Assembly (NCBI RefSeq): GCF_040372045.1 | Contig: NZ_BAABWH010000001.1 | Length of the DNA: 64,000 nt | Source: Thalassolituus sp006212115 | GTDB lineage: Bacteria; Pseudomonadota; Gammaproteobacteria; Pseudomonadales; Oceanobacteraceae | Reading direction: 5' to 3' (one strand) | Notes under the pieces: model-generated | What the model was told of the DNA's origin: nothing | Databases searched by the model: none | The model's input: the letters and a program-made list of their open reading frames with translations, nothing else | Shown: positions 8,101 to 16,923 of the stretch, in pieces | Position numbering within the stretch: the first letter of the stretch is position 1 | How the letters are laid out: every line of letters starts with the position of its first letter | Translations under genes and position numbers: made by a program

Positions 8101-11028
8101 CTGACACTGAATGGTAAGCCGGTCAGCGCGCTGAACTTCGATGGCAACACCAGCAGTAAGACGCGCGACCTGGTCATCAGCCAGTGGCGCGGTGTCGACC
8201 TGATGTCGGGTCCGAACCACTTCGAAGTCACCGTAATGGACACGTCGGGCAAGGTCGTAAAACGCATAAACAAAACCGTTCACTTTGCAGAAGCACCGGC
8301 GAAGGCAGAGTTCGTGAAAGACGAGAGTATGCTGGTTGCAGACGGTATTAATCCGCCAGTAGTCGCTGTGCGTCTGACTGACAAAGAGGGTTTCCCAATC
8401 CGTGCCAACGTTCAGGGACAGGTTGAAATCCTGGAGCCGTACACGCTTTACAGCGAGCAACGTGAACAGGAAATCAATCCGCTGACCGATATGCAGAAGC
8501 CAGCATACCAAGTTGGTCAGAACGGCGTGGCACACATCCGCTTATCCCCTACCTTCCGGTCGGGCGAAGTCGTCTTACGCTTCAAGCACAGCAATGGTCA
8601 GACCGATGAAATCCGCGCTTGGTTAAAACCGAAAGAGCGTGACTGGATCTTTGTCGGTCTGGGTGATCTGGCAGTCGGTTACAACGCCAATGGCGGTAAC
8701 AGCGAGTCCATGAAAGCTGCAGGCGTGGATGACAATATCTATCACGACGGCCGCCTCGCCTTCTTTGCACAGGGGCAGGTCCTGGGTGAGTGGTTAGTAA
8801 CCGCGGCATACGATTCTGGTAAAGAGGACGCCGAACCGTTTGCCCGTCTGATTGAACCCGACCGTTACTACACACTGTACGGTGATGCCAGCCAACAACA
8901 GCTGGATGCAAGCTCTGCCCGAAAACTCTATGTCCGTGTTGAAAAAGAGCGCTTCTACACGGTATTCGGTGACATTGATACAAACCTGACAGTGACTGAG
9001 TTGGGTCGATACAGTCGTAAACTGACCGGTATTCAGACCGTTTATCAGGGCGACATTGCAGAGTTCTCCGGTTTTATCAGCCAGACCGATCAGGGCTTTA
9101 TGCGCGAAGAAATTCAGGGCGACGGCACCTCAGGTCTCTATCGCCTGGATAACCAGCAGCTAGTACTGAACAGCGAGCAGGTTCGCCTGATCGTGCGTGA
9201 CCGCTACCGCAGCGAGAATGTTCTGTCGACCACAACGCTGACACGTAACGTTGACTACGTCATTGACTACTCCGACGGTACGCTCTATTTCAAAGGCCCT
9301 GTCGCCAGTACCGATGATGCCTTCAATCCGCAGTACATCGTTGTTGAGTACGAAGTCGAATCCGACGGCGACCTGGGCTACATAGCCGGTGGCCGTGCTG
9401 GCGTGAAACTGCTGGACGACACAGTAAAAGCGGGTGTCACGACCATCACCCAAAATCAAAGTGGTGACGACCGCCACCTTCGCGCAGCCGATGCCTCCGT
9501 GACACTGGGCAAAACTGAAATCAAAGCCGAAGTCGCTCAGTCAGAGGAAGTAGTCTCAGGATCAGCTGAGACGTCGAATGCTCACCTGATTGAAATCGCG
9601 CATCGTGACGAATCTTTCGATGCCCGTGCGTATATCCGTAAGCAGGAAGAAGGGTTCGGCCTGGATCAGACTGCGGTCGGCGAGAATGACTTCCGCAAAG
9701 AGGGCATCGAAGGTAACTGGTACATCAACGACGACAACCGCCTGCAGGTGATGACGTTCCATCATCTGGGCCTCACCACGGGTCTGGATAGCTATCAGGC
9801 GCAGACAGACTGGATTCATCGCCTCAGTGACAACCAGCAAGTGTCTCTCGGCCTGATTGCAGCGCAGCAGGAAAGCCTGGACAGCACTCTTTACACTGAC
9901 CAGCTCAGCCTTGGCTACAGCCAGCGAGTGCTAAACAACCGACTGACTCTGAGTAGCCAGCTGCTTGCCAATATATCTGAGCGATCAGATGCGTTCGATC
10001 GCCTGCTACTGGGTGCTGACTACCAGCTCAGCCGCGATTACAGCGTGTTTGCTGAGCACGAGACCGGTTTCAGCAGTGATGCACCTGAGCGCACTATTAT
10101 GGGCCTTCGTGCAACACCTTGGGCAGGTGCCCGCGCAGAACAAAGCTTTGAGCAGGTAGAAGTCGACGACAATTATCGTCTGTTCGCGGTTTCTGGATTA
10201 ACTCAGGACTTCCTGCTGAATGAAAAATGGAGCCTCAGTGCAGGTTTCGAGCAGTCGAAAGATCTTGAAAACAGCGTGCCTGTCGAAGAAGCAACCACGG
10301 AAAACTTCCACGCCGTACACGCTGGCTCGGCCTTCCGCACTGACAGATGGCAGTGGAACAATCGCCTTGAATATCGTAACGGTAGCTCACTGGATAAGTG
10401 GGTCGCACGCAGCAACCTGTATCACCCACTGAACGATGCTCTTGCAGCTGGCGGTAGCGTCGACTGGTTTAATGAGTCAGGTGATGATTACTATGCAAAT
10501 CAGCTCGACTTACGCTTTGATCTGGCACTGCGTCCACGCGTGGAACCCTACGCCCTGCTCTGGCAGACACGCTGGGTACAGGACACGATTGGTGGCACAG
10601 GCAATCCGGATCGCACACGTAAGCTGATAAACAACGCTCACCTTAATTGGATGATCACGGACCGCGACCAACTGGCCGCGCAGTACGGTATCAAGCGCGT
10701 ACTTAATCAGTACGACAATGAAAACTACGCCTCTACCACCGACTTTATGGCTGCTGAATGGCGTCATCACCTCACCGACCGCTGGGATATCGGCGCTCAT
10801 GGACGTCGACTGCACGGCTACGAGGCTGGTCAGGTAAGTCACGGCGCGGGTCTGTCGGTCGGTTTCATTCCGGCAACCAACACTTGGGTAGGACTGGGCT
10901 ACAACTTCACCGGTTTTATCGACAGCGATTTTTCAGCGGCAAACTTCACAGCTCAGGGCGTGTACCTGAAACTGCGCTTCAAGGCCGACCAGGACTCTCT
11001 CGCAGCTCTACGCGCAGCCTTCCAGTAA
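5197..11028 (+). CDS. giant DUF11 / OmpA / Ig-like protein with C-terminal outer-membrane beta-barrel (1943 aa)
   Basis: Modules in order: signal peptide about 1-35 (ending NAFSA); ITNTAVATY motif at 42-50; a GEPVIII...GDSTGIFTA module about 140-215 and a TLINADTGLPATDK module about 255-330, both typical of bacterial DUF11 repeat proteins; DUF11 about 375-488; SdrD/Cna-like GVPDIRLF...SDENGEW about 508-568; a second DUF11-like module about 645-735; an OmpA-C peptidoglycan-binding domain about 778-880 with the diaminopimelate-contacting Asp (GHTD) and Arg (LSEARA) and the closing NRRVEV; invasin-like Ig modules about 950-1148; then about 800 residues of alternating, aromatic-rich strands typical of an outer-membrane barrel (AAYDSGKED, GYIAGGRAGVKL, GVYLKLRFKAD). 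The predicted placement is a barrel in the outer membrane, OmpA module clamping peptidoglycan and DUF11 modules partnering the small exported proteins. An export or anchoring role for this operon is inference. Confidence 0.85.
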   Translation: MRPLFPVITTSAHQSILYALVALLCLAFTSNAFSAVTPTGTEITNTAVATYSVYSETYSRSDSATLTTQEVNPGPVVPTPSNIRLGHLDDNGTPLTLNGTEFGDGQGNFTPNTEFTDEDGNTVPFPASVTVSDDEFGYRAGEPVIIIVEDQDKNLNPSRPDTIVVTISTPDGSDTEQLTLFETGDSTGIFTAVLPTQDTNQGTVQYDGILSVKTGTELLVSYTDPTDPSDSVVAQSVFNPVSRVFSSSDGSPINGVSVTLINADTGLPATDKVFFEDGVTPYPVTVISGPVQGPRASAVAPEFQPGEFWFPYVEDGNYYLAIEGPSTFRVPSDLDDETLSNTINGPFEVTGISRGETFSVNNQVFRTDIGADPLDNSLLLSKQADINEAGIGDSLKFTINLVNNEVDAADVTLIDQLPAGLRYMEGSARLNNEKVDFDISRDGRTLTLPIAQINAFDRLQLTYVTQVTALAKGELINRVSLNDDVLVANDASAKVIIRDEFFKDKARLFGRIYLDDCEGNQASVDGVPDIRLFMEDGTYVVSDENGEWHIEDVTAGTHVVQLDTATIPPYMELMECPQRGFHAGRNYSQFVDVQPGSFWRVDFFLKMREPEVGEIRQQLDHQLLAFDEEEMESRPYRSPVDHKVRYRLTLDGNGLPLQNVTGIVSLPQGVVYEAGSSTMDGRPVDDPSVTYGTLIYRLNDKPEEWQNVIEFNAYISDRAPMGELVTRAVTRFQADAQSPQQIQPVSTSIKLVLPPKEENVKPVVPPKFANFSDVLTEEDKLNLVNVIEALNGLGNLELKVVGHTDSSRISSRVQHIFANNQVLSEARADSVADFLATALGVPRSQIIAEGRGPSEPVASNRTAEGRALNRRVEVRVLNADAVITLASAGSDIKVAKVQSLIPGLTGLMATAAGNPAKLPSEMAIPEYDETWFRTAPEEAQWLWPPLDRSPSISSTKVAVSHSKKQRATLTLNGKPVSALNFDGNTSSKTRDLVISQWRGVDLMSGPNHFEVTVMDTSGKVVKRINKTVHFAEAPAKAEFVKDESMLVADGINPPVVAVRLTDKEGFPIRANVQGQVEILEPYTLYSEQREQEINPLTDMQKPAYQVGQNGVAHIRLSPTFRSGEVVLRFKHSNGQTDEIRAWLKPKERDWIFVGLGDLAVGYNANGGNSESMKAAGVDDNIYHDGRLAFFAQGQVLGEWLVTAAYDSGKEDAEPFARLIEPDRYYTLYGDASQQQLDASSARKLYVRVEKERFYTVFGDIDTNLTVTELGRYSRKLTGIQTVYQGDIAEFSGFISQTDQGFMREEIQGDGTSGLYRLDNQQLVLNSEQVRLIVRDRYRSENVLSTTTLTRNVDYVIDYSDGTLYFKGPVASTDDAFNPQYIVVEYEVESDGDLGYIAGGRAGVKLLDDTVKAGVTTITQNQSGDDRHLRAADASVTLGKTEIKAEVAQSEEVVSGSAETSNAHLIEIAHRDESFDARAYIRKQEEGFGLDQTAVGENDFRKEGIEGNWYINDDNRLQVMTFHHLGLTTGLDSYQAQTDWIHRLSDNQQVSLGLIAAQQESLDSTLYTDQLSLGYSQRVLNNRLTLSSQLLANISERSDAFDRLLLGADYQLSRDYSVFAEHETGFSSDAPERTIMGLRATPWAGARAEQSFEQVEVDDNYRLFAVSGLTQDFLLNEKWSLSAGFEQSKDLENSVPVEEATTENFHAVHAGSAFRTDRWQWNNRLEYRNGSSLDKWVARSNLYHPLNDALAAGGSVDWFNESGDDYYANQLDLRFDLALRPRVEPYALLWQTRWVQDTIGGTGNPDRTRKLINNAHLNWMITDRDQLAAQYGIKRVLNQYDNENYASTTDFMAAEWRHHLTDRWDIGAHGRRLHGYEAGQVSHGAGLSVGFIPATNTWVGLGYNFTGFIDSDFSAANFTAQGVYLKLRFKADQDSLAALRAAFQ

Positions 11029-11093
11029 ACCCGTCATGCCCTATGGTGTGACGCAGGTCTCATAATGTCTCGAATAAGACACCCCTGACGGGT
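11029..11093 (+). other. nested inverted repeats downstream of the barrel gene
   Basis: ACCCGTCA (11029-11036) is repeated inverted as TGACGGGT (11086-11093), and a smaller TGTCT / AGACA hairpin (11066-11081) sits inside. There is no T-run, so it is not a standard intrinsic terminator. It could stabilise the 3' end of the operon mRNA or mark the boundary before the DUF2804 gene. Support is only the visible complementarity. Confidence 0.3.
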
Positions 11094-11144
11094 CTGCCAT
11101 TTCTGCTTTAATACGGCTTACGTACGAGTAGCCCGGAAGGCAAG

Positions 11145-12167
11145 ATGACCCAGCACGAACAATTGATAGACGAACAGGGGCAACCACTTTTGGGTCGTTT
11201 CGACAGCCCAGTCAGTGATATTAATTTTCAGGATTACGACCTGCACACTGCCATGGGCAGACCCGTACCAAAGAAAAAACGCGATCAGCACTTCAATCAA
11301 TTTCAGTTTGTTTCAATCGCGGCTGAGCCGCTGTTCATCGGACTCGCTATTGTGCGCTTGCGATTCGCAAGTCACGCTTTTCTGTACCTTTATGACCACG
11401 CAGCGGACATGTGGAAGGAATATCGCTTTACCCGCCCTTTCCGCCGTGGGCTCCACTTTGGGCAACAACCCAATCAAGATATCGTCAGCTTCGTCAAAGG
11501 CCGTAACCGACTGACTATTAAAGCCAGTCAGCGTCCGGGAGTCCGCCAGATTAAAGTCAGCATGGCGGATGGCACATGCATTCGCGCCACAATAGATGAA
11601 AGTACCCACTATCTGCCGATGTCGGTATGTACGCGTACAGGTTTTCATGGCTGGACTTACACGCAGAAAAGTAATGCCCGCGTCTGTCAGGGTGAGGTGC
11701 AGTGGCAAGGTCGCCAATACGACCTCGAAAGCCTGAGAGCATTAGCCGGTGTCGACTGGACTGGCGGCTACATGAGACACGAAACCAGCTGGAACTGGGC
11801 GAGTATTTCAGGTCGGCTGCATGACCAACGTAAAATCGGATTGAATTTATCCGCAGGTGTAAATGAAACTGGCTTCAGCGAGAACACACTCTGGATTGAT
11901 GGCGTCCCGACGGTCATGCCAGCGGTCCACTTTCAGTTTGACAGAACCAAACAACAATCAGGCTGGTCGGTCACATCACACGATAACCGGGTACGCCTTC
12001 ACTTCGATCCTGTTGTGAACTACCACGACCATACCAATGCGATTATCGCCGCCAGTAATTTTCGTCAGCACCTCGGCCGGTTCAACGGGGAGATCGATTT
12101 GCCCCATGAGACCATCCATATCGAAGACATCTGGGGACTGGCCGAAGACCACTACGCCCGCTGGTAA
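11145..12167 (+). CDS. DUF2804 family protein (340 aa)
   Basis: Recognised as DUF2804 from overall pattern: an N-terminal LLGRFDSPVSDINFQDYDL segment, a central GFHGWTYTQK, and a C-terminal HFDPVVNYHDHTNA with NFRQHLGRFNGEI. No signal peptide or membrane span is visible, so it is probably cytoplasmic. A GGAAGG ribosome site lies just upstream of the ATG. It stands 116 nt after the barrel gene and converges on ccmI with 20 nt between stops, so it is probably a separate unit or a weakly linked last gene. The molecular function of the family is not known to me; a lipocalin-like fold is a guess. Confidence 0.75.
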   Translation: MTQHEQLIDEQGQPLLGRFDSPVSDINFQDYDLHTAMGRPVPKKKRDQHFNQFQFVSIAAEPLFIGLAIVRLRFASHAFLYLYDHAADMWKEYRFTRPFRRGLHFGQQPNQDIVSFVKGRNRLTIKASQRPGVRQIKVSMADGTCIRATIDESTHYLPMSVCTRTGFHGWTYTQKSNARVCQGEVQWQGRQYDLESLRALAGVDWTGGYMRHETSWNWASISGRLHDQRKIGLNLSAGVNETGFSENTLWIDGVPTVMPAVHFQFDRTKQQSGWSVTSHDNRVRLHFDPVVNYHDHTNAIIAASNFRQHLGRFNGEIDLPHETIHIEDIWGLAEDHYARW

Positions 12168-12187
12168 GTGTCGCTCGAGATCGGCCG

Positions 12188-13441
12188 TCACGGCTTGATC
12201 GCCTGATCGATTATCTCTTGATCTATCATCACTGAGACAGCCTCTGCCCCACGAGTTCGCACGCCTGAAACCGAGCCCTGCCAGTCGCCGGGCTGAGCCA
12301 TAGGTTGCCCCGTTAAGGAAACACGCGCGGTCACAGTCACCTCATCGACACTGTCTAAGTTCATGCCCTCTGCCATCGCTGTCGTGTTATCGAGGACAAC
12401 CGTGTAGGGAAGATGTGACACCAATAAGCGCTGTACCGCCAGTGGCAGTGGTGGCCCTTCAGGTTGACGTGCAATCACAAAGACAAACGCCGTGTCCGGC
12501 ACCGATGCTTTCGCCTCGTCACTCAGCGATACTTCGACGGCAATCCTTGGCGGGATAAGAAAACGGACATCAACCGTTTCACCTTGAGCTTGTAGCTCAC
12601 TGGCAGCCCGGGTAATGCCATTCGCGATTGTTCTGGCTTCCATACTGTCCGCAGGCAGCTGTTCCCATACCCTGCGCCAGTGCTCTATCGATTCCCGGTA
12701 GTAACCCAACTCGTAGGCCATAATCCCGGCTAACCCGAGTGACTTACGCTCGTCTGGTACTAATTCTATTGCTTGTTTCAGCGTGGCGTACATGCCCTCA
12801 TCAGCACGACGTCCATTCGAAAAAAACTGAGCCTGAACCAGAGAGGTCATAATCGCAGCCCTATCCTGGGTACGATCCTCAGGCAATCGATCAAGCAAGC
12901 CAGCATAAACAAGCGCAGCTTCGCCATAGCGTCGCTCGGCTTCCAGCAGACGCCCATGAAGGAAAACCCACTCAAGATTTTCCGGCTGGCGCAATGTCGC
13001 TTGCTCAAGTACGCGTTCCAGCTCAGTGTATTCTTCTGTCGCTAGGGCACCTCGAGTAGAGAGCTCCAATAACTCAGTCGCTCTGGCCTCACTTCCTGCT
13101 CCCCAGCGCTGATACAAAAAAAGAATAAAAATAACGGCGAGCAATATCGCAACCAGCGCTCCGGAATAACGTAATCGCTTTCCAGAAACAGCTTCATACC
13201 CTGCTGCCTCGAGGTCACTCGCCAGCAGCTCCCGATCAAGCTCCAGCTGAAGTGCAGTCCGCTGCGATCCAGGTACATCCTGAGCTTCTAACTCTGCCAC
13301 ACGACGGCGGTAGAGACGTACGTTTTCCTCTCTCTGACTCGCCGGTTTCATCAGCTTCAGTCGACGGACAGCTGGGTAGAAAAACACCAGCAATAAAACC
13401 ACTATCAGAGCGACCAACAACCCCAGATTCAATTCACTCAT
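12188..13441 (-). CDS. ccmI: cytochrome c biogenesis protein CcmI
   Basis: Last gene of the ccm operon. An N-terminal membrane span (LLVALIVVLLLVFFYPAV) is followed by a cytoplasmic loop, a second span near 92-112 (ALVAILLAVIFILFLYQRW) and a long periplasmic TPR region (LRQPENLEWVFLHGRLLEAE, YGEAALVYAGLL, YYRESIEHWRRVW). This is the CcmI/CycH layout, with the TPR part presenting the apocytochrome C-terminus to the CcmF/H heme ligation complex. The C-terminal globular part (VDVRFLIPPRIAVEVSLSDEAK) matches the CycH C-terminal domain of gammaproteobacteria. The ATG overlaps the ccmH stop by 4 nt (ATGA). Confidence 0.93.
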   Translation of the reverse strand: MSELNLGLLVALIVVLLLVFFYPAVRRLKLMKPASQREENVRLYRRRVAELEAQDVPGSQRTALQLELDRELLASDLEAAGYEAVSGKRLRYSGALVAILLAVIFILFLYQRWGAGSEARATELLELSTRGALATEEYTELERVLEQATLRQPENLEWVFLHGRLLEAERRYGEAALVYAGLLDRLPEDRTQDRAAIMTSLVQAQFFSNGRRADEGMYATLKQAIELVPDERKSLGLAGIMAYELGYYRESIEHWRRVWEQLPADSMEARTIANGITRAASELQAQGETVDVRFLIPPRIAVEVSLSDEAKASVPDTAFVFVIARQPEGPPLPLAVQRLLVSHLPYTVVLDNTTAMAEGMNLDSVDEVTVTARVSLTGQPMAQPGDWQGSVSGVRTRGAEAVSVMIDQEIIDQAIKP

Positions 13442-13953
13442 GTCTTATCCTTGTCGAGCTTCTGATATTGATCGTCAGGGTTTTCATTGGCAGATTCACT
13501 GGATTCCCGTTTGAGTGAATCCAGTCTGGCCCGTTCCTCTTCCGTCAGCTCTGCTATCCCTGAGGCCTGATATTGACGAGTACGGCGAACCAGCGCGAGG
13601 CCAGCCAACAACAACAACAGCGGCCCAAGCCAAAGCAGAACTGTGTCCAGACGAAATGGCGGCGTATAACGCACAAAATCTCCGTATCGGGCAACCAGAT
13701 AATCCACTACTTCCTGATCGCTTTTTCCATCCTGCATCAGTTCGTACACTTTATTACGAAGGTCTGCGGCAACCGGTGCATTGGAGTCTGCCAGATTCTG
13801 ATTCTGACACTTCGGACAGCGCAATTCTTCGGCAAGGGCGGCGAAACGCTCTGCATCTTCTGGATCATCAAATGGATATTTATGGCCATCAATGACAGCT
13901 GAAGCCGAGGTGGATATTGCGAGCACAAACAGGGCTGCCATTACACGAATCAT
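13438..13953 (-). CDS. ccmH: cytochrome c maturation protein CcmH
   Basis: Periplasmic, membrane-anchored thiol oxidoreductase that reduces or holds the CXXCH cysteines of apocytochrome c. A signal peptide at 1-19 is followed by the family signature LRCPKCQNQNLADS with Cys46 and Cys49, then a three-helix bundle (VYELMQDGKSDQEVVDYLVARYGDFV) and a C-terminal membrane span near 103-122. The charged C-terminal tail is cytoplasmic-like. It is the short CcmH form; the TPR part of E. coli CcmH is the separate ccmI here. Overlaps ccmG by 4 nt. Confidence 0.96.
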   Translation of the reverse strand: MIRVMAALFVLAISTSASAVIDGHKYPFDDPEDAERFAALAEELRCPKCQNQNLADSNAPVAADLRNKVYELMQDGKSDQEVVDYLVARYGDFVRYTPPFRLDTVLLWLGPLLLLLAGLALVRRTRQYQASGIAELTEEERARLDSLKRESSESANENPDDQYQKLDKDKT

Positions 13954-14471
13954 TTCAGCCCCCTGAATGTTTCGCCCAAGGTTTCCCAGACAACCGGATT
14001 AAGATCACCAATATGTTTCTCTCTTATCACACCAGTTGAATCAATCAGAAAGGTCTCTGGGGCACCATACACACCCAACTCGATACCCAACAAGCCGTCG
14101 GGATCAGATAAGTTATACGCGTAGGGATTTCCATAATCGGCCAGCCACTGACGCGCCTTGTCCAGATCGTCTTTGTAGTTAATACCGATAATCCGGATGC
14201 CCTCGTCAGATAGCGCATTTAAAAAATCGTGCTCGGCCTTACAGGTAGGACACCAGGTAGCCCAGACATTAACCAGAGCAGGCTGTCCCTCAAGATCGGT
14301 CGTCGTCAGAATCCGACCGTCTTCTACAACACCCAGCTCGAATTCAGGGAAAGGTTGCCCAATTAATGGCGACGGTAAACTGGATTTGTCTTCAATCCCC
14401 AAGCCAACCCAAAAGACCACGGTGATCGCAACAAACACAGCAAACGGAAGAAATAACAATCCGCGGTTCAT
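13950..14471 (-). CDS. ccmG: thiol:disulfide interchange protein CcmG (DsbE)
   Basis: Thioredoxin-fold periplasmic reductant with an N-terminal membrane anchor (LFLPFAVFVAITVVFWVGL) and the active site WATWCPTCK (Cys74/Cys77), which is the CcmG type rather than the general thioredoxin CGPC. The downstream GAPETFLID segment carries the conserved cis-Pro loop region. It keeps apocytochrome cysteines, through CcmH, reduced for heme attachment. Overlaps ccmF and ccmH by 4 nt on each side. Confidence 0.96.
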   Translation of the reverse strand: MNRGLLFLPFAVFVAITVVFWVGLGIEDKSSLPSPLIGQPFPEFELGVVEDGRILTTTDLEGQPALVNVWATWCPTCKAEHDFLNALSDEGIRIIGINYKDDLDKARQWLADYGNPYAYNLSDPDGLLGIELGVYGAPETFLIDSTGVIREKHIGDLNPVVWETLGETFRGLK

Positions 14472-16435
14472 GCGACACTCTCCTGATGTTTGCGTACACG
14501 ACGGTAGCGCTTATCCAACATTGCCAGACCACCACCAACGGCCATCAGAATCGCGCCTAACCAAACCCAGCGCATGTAAGGTTTGATCTGCAGCCGTATC
14601 CCCCAGGCTCCATTCTCAAGAGGTTCTCCCATGGATACATACACATCCCGGAACAGACCGCCATCAATCGCCGCTTCCGTCATGATGCTGCCACGAGCAT
14701 GATAACGACGTTTCTCAGCCGTAAGCTGGCCGAGTTTGCGCCCTTCGTGATAGAGATTAAAACGCGCCGCCTGAGACAGATAATTAGGCCCTTCGATCGT
14801 GCCCGACTTAACAAATTCAAACTGATAAGCACCCAGGGTTTCAACTTGTCCCGGTGACATTCTGACCGAGGTTTCCAGACTGAAATTCGACACCATTGTC
14901 ACACCAACAATAGTGACGGCTACGCCTATGTGAGCCACGATCATCCCCGCGTAACCAGCACCAAGCACAGTCATACGTGCGAATTTTCCACCAGTCTTGC
15001 TGATGACATCGATCAAAGTCGCCAGCATTAGCCAGAATGCCACACCAAGACCGATTAACACCGATACATCCAACGCATCCGTTAAAACAGCAACACTCAA
15101 TACAGCAAAGATAAGCGCCAGTACCGCAGCAACCCAGAGGCTGCGCCACAATCGTGTCACAGTGTCAGACTTCCAACGCACGCCAATACCAACACCCATC
15201 AACAATGCCAGCGCCACGGAGAGCGGGACGAACATGCTGTTAAACCAGGCTTCGCCCACCGACAGTTTTCCGAGCCCCATAAAGTCGTATACAAGTGGGT
15301 AAAGTGTTCCGGTCAGAATCGCCAACGCCATGACGACAAGCAGCAGATTATTTAATAACAGAGCCGTCTCCCTCGACAGAGAGCGGTAACGTCCGAAAGA
15401 GGCAACCACTGGTGCTTTAAGCGCAAAGAGCAGCAACGAGCCGCCAACGCATACTCCCAGTAATGCAAGAATGAAGACACCCCGGTCAGGGTCAGACGCG
15501 AATGCATGCACTGAAGTCAGCACCCCAGAGCGCACGAGAAACGTCCCCAACAAACTCAACGAGAACGCAAAAATCGCCAGTAACACTGTCCAACTTTTAA
15601 ATAAGCCGCGTTTCTCGGTGACTGCGAGGGAATGCACCAATGCAGTGGCCACAAGCCACGGCATCAGAGAGGCATTTTCCACTGGGTCCCAGAACCACCA
15701 GCCACCCCAGCCCAGTTCGTAATATGCCCACCAGCTACCTAATGCAATGCCAATCGTCAGAAACACCCAGGCAGCGGTCGTCCATGGACGTGACCACCGG
15801 GCCCACGCCGCATCAAGACGTCCACTCATCAGTGCCGCGATGGCAAACGCAAATGCAACTGACAAGCCCACATACCCCATATATAGGGTCGGCGGATGGA
15901 CGATCAGACCAAAATCCTGCAGTAATGGGTTCAGGTCTGCCCCTTCTAGCGGCGCGCTGGGCAGCACACGAGCGAAGGGATTAGAGGTTTCCAGAGTAAA
16001 CAGGATAAAACCTACAGATACCATCCCCATAACGGACAGCACTCTTGCGACCATATCCAATGGCAGAGAGCGACTGAACAAGGCTACGGCTGCGCCCCAT
16101 CCACCCAACATTGTGATCCAAAGTAATAACGAGCCCTCATGCGCCCCCCACACAGCACTCACCTTATACGGGACAGGCAGCAGGGTATTGCTGTTCGCAG
16201 CGACATAGGCAACGGAGAAGTCATCAAGTAAAAAACAGCTCGTCAGAAAACCAAGACTAGCCAAAAGAAAGATCGTCTGGCCAACCGCGAGCGAGCGAGC
16301 ATAGCCCATCAGCCAAGGCTGACGTAAATGCACTCCAGCCAATGGGATCAGCACCTGAAAACAGGCAACAACAAACGCGGCTATAAGGGCAAGCTGCCCC
16401 AGCTCAGGCAGATACAACAACGACGTAGATGGCAT
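14468..16435 (-). CDS. ccmF: heme lyase CcmF
   Basis: 655-residue polytopic membrane protein of the heme-handling family. The tryptophan-rich WWD motif WGGWWFWDPVENASLMPWL faces the periplasm and binds the heme brought by CcmE. Early signature GAHEGSLLLW and the conserved HPP (IVHPPTLYMGYVG) are present, and the C-terminal periplasmic domain (ETSVRMSPGQVETLGAYQFEF) precedes the last span. Length is typical. Its ATG and the ccmE stop share a base (TGATG). Confidence 0.97.
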   Translation of the reverse strand: MPSTSLLYLPELGQLALIAAFVVACFQVLIPLAGVHLRQPWLMGYARSLAVGQTIFLLASLGFLTSCFLLDDFSVAYVAANSNTLLPVPYKVSAVWGAHEGSLLLWITMLGGWGAAVALFSRSLPLDMVARVLSVMGMVSVGFILFTLETSNPFARVLPSAPLEGADLNPLLQDFGLIVHPPTLYMGYVGLSVAFAFAIAALMSGRLDAAWARWSRPWTTAAWVFLTIGIALGSWWAYYELGWGGWWFWDPVENASLMPWLVATALVHSLAVTEKRGLFKSWTVLLAIFAFSLSLLGTFLVRSGVLTSVHAFASDPDRGVFILALLGVCVGGSLLLFALKAPVVASFGRYRSLSRETALLLNNLLLVVMALAILTGTLYPLVYDFMGLGKLSVGEAWFNSMFVPLSVALALLMGVGIGVRWKSDTVTRLWRSLWVAAVLALIFAVLSVAVLTDALDVSVLIGLGVAFWLMLATLIDVISKTGGKFARMTVLGAGYAGMIVAHIGVAVTIVGVTMVSNFSLETSVRMSPGQVETLGAYQFEFVKSGTIEGPNYLSQAARFNLYHEGRKLGQLTAEKRRYHARGSIMTEAAIDGGLFRDVYVSMGEPLENGAWGIRLQIKPYMRWVWLGAILMAVGGGLAMLDKRYRRVRKHQESVA

Positions 16436-16923
16436 CAGTCAGCCACCTCTGGCGAAGCCGGTGATTGGTGTACTTCTGGTGACGCCTCCGAATGCCGGGC
16501 ATTCGCTTCTTCGAGAGCCTGCATAACTTCCGGCGGCATATAATTCTCATCGTGTTTCGCCAGCACCTGGCTCGCTGTAAACAAGCCGCTCTGATCTACA
16601 CTCCCGAGCGCGACAATCCCCTGCCCCTCGCGAAACAGATCAGGCAGGATACCATCGTAAAAAATGGTCACTTCTGACTGGCCGTCAGTGACATTGAAGC
16701 GCACTCCTAACCCGACAGAATCACGCTGGACGCTGCCTTCGACCACCAGACCACCAGCGCGTATCGTCTGTCCGGGCTCGGCCTCACCGTTGGCAATTTG
16801 TGTGGGCGTTTTGAACAGATTAATGCTCTGCGACAACGAGTACATCGCCAAGGCAACTGCCACAAATACAGCGGCAATCATCGCCAGAATAAGCAGCAAC
16901 CGTTGCTTACGTTTTGGATTCAT
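16435..16923 (-). CDS. ccmE: heme chaperone CcmE
   Basis: Start chosen at the internal Met (MNPKRKQRLL) because this gives the standard CcmE N-terminus, with basic residues then one span, and 162 aa; a longer frame to 17016 would run through ccmD. Heme-attachment motif HDENY places His124 as the covalent heme ligand and Tyr128 as the second conserved residue. The OB-fold core (IRAGGLVVEGSVQR, VTIFYDGILPDLFREG) is intact. The C-terminal tail after PPEV is longer than needed and Ser/Pro/Glu rich. It overlaps ccmD by 17 nt. Confidence 0.95.
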   Translation of the reverse strand: MNPKRKQRLLLILAMIAAVFVAVALAMYSLSQSINLFKTPTQIANGEAEPGQTIRAGGLVVEGSVQRDSVGLGVRFNVTDGQSEVTIFYDGILPDLFREGQGIVALGSVDQSGLFTASQVLAKHDENYMPPEVMQALEEANARHSEASPEVHQSPASPEVAD

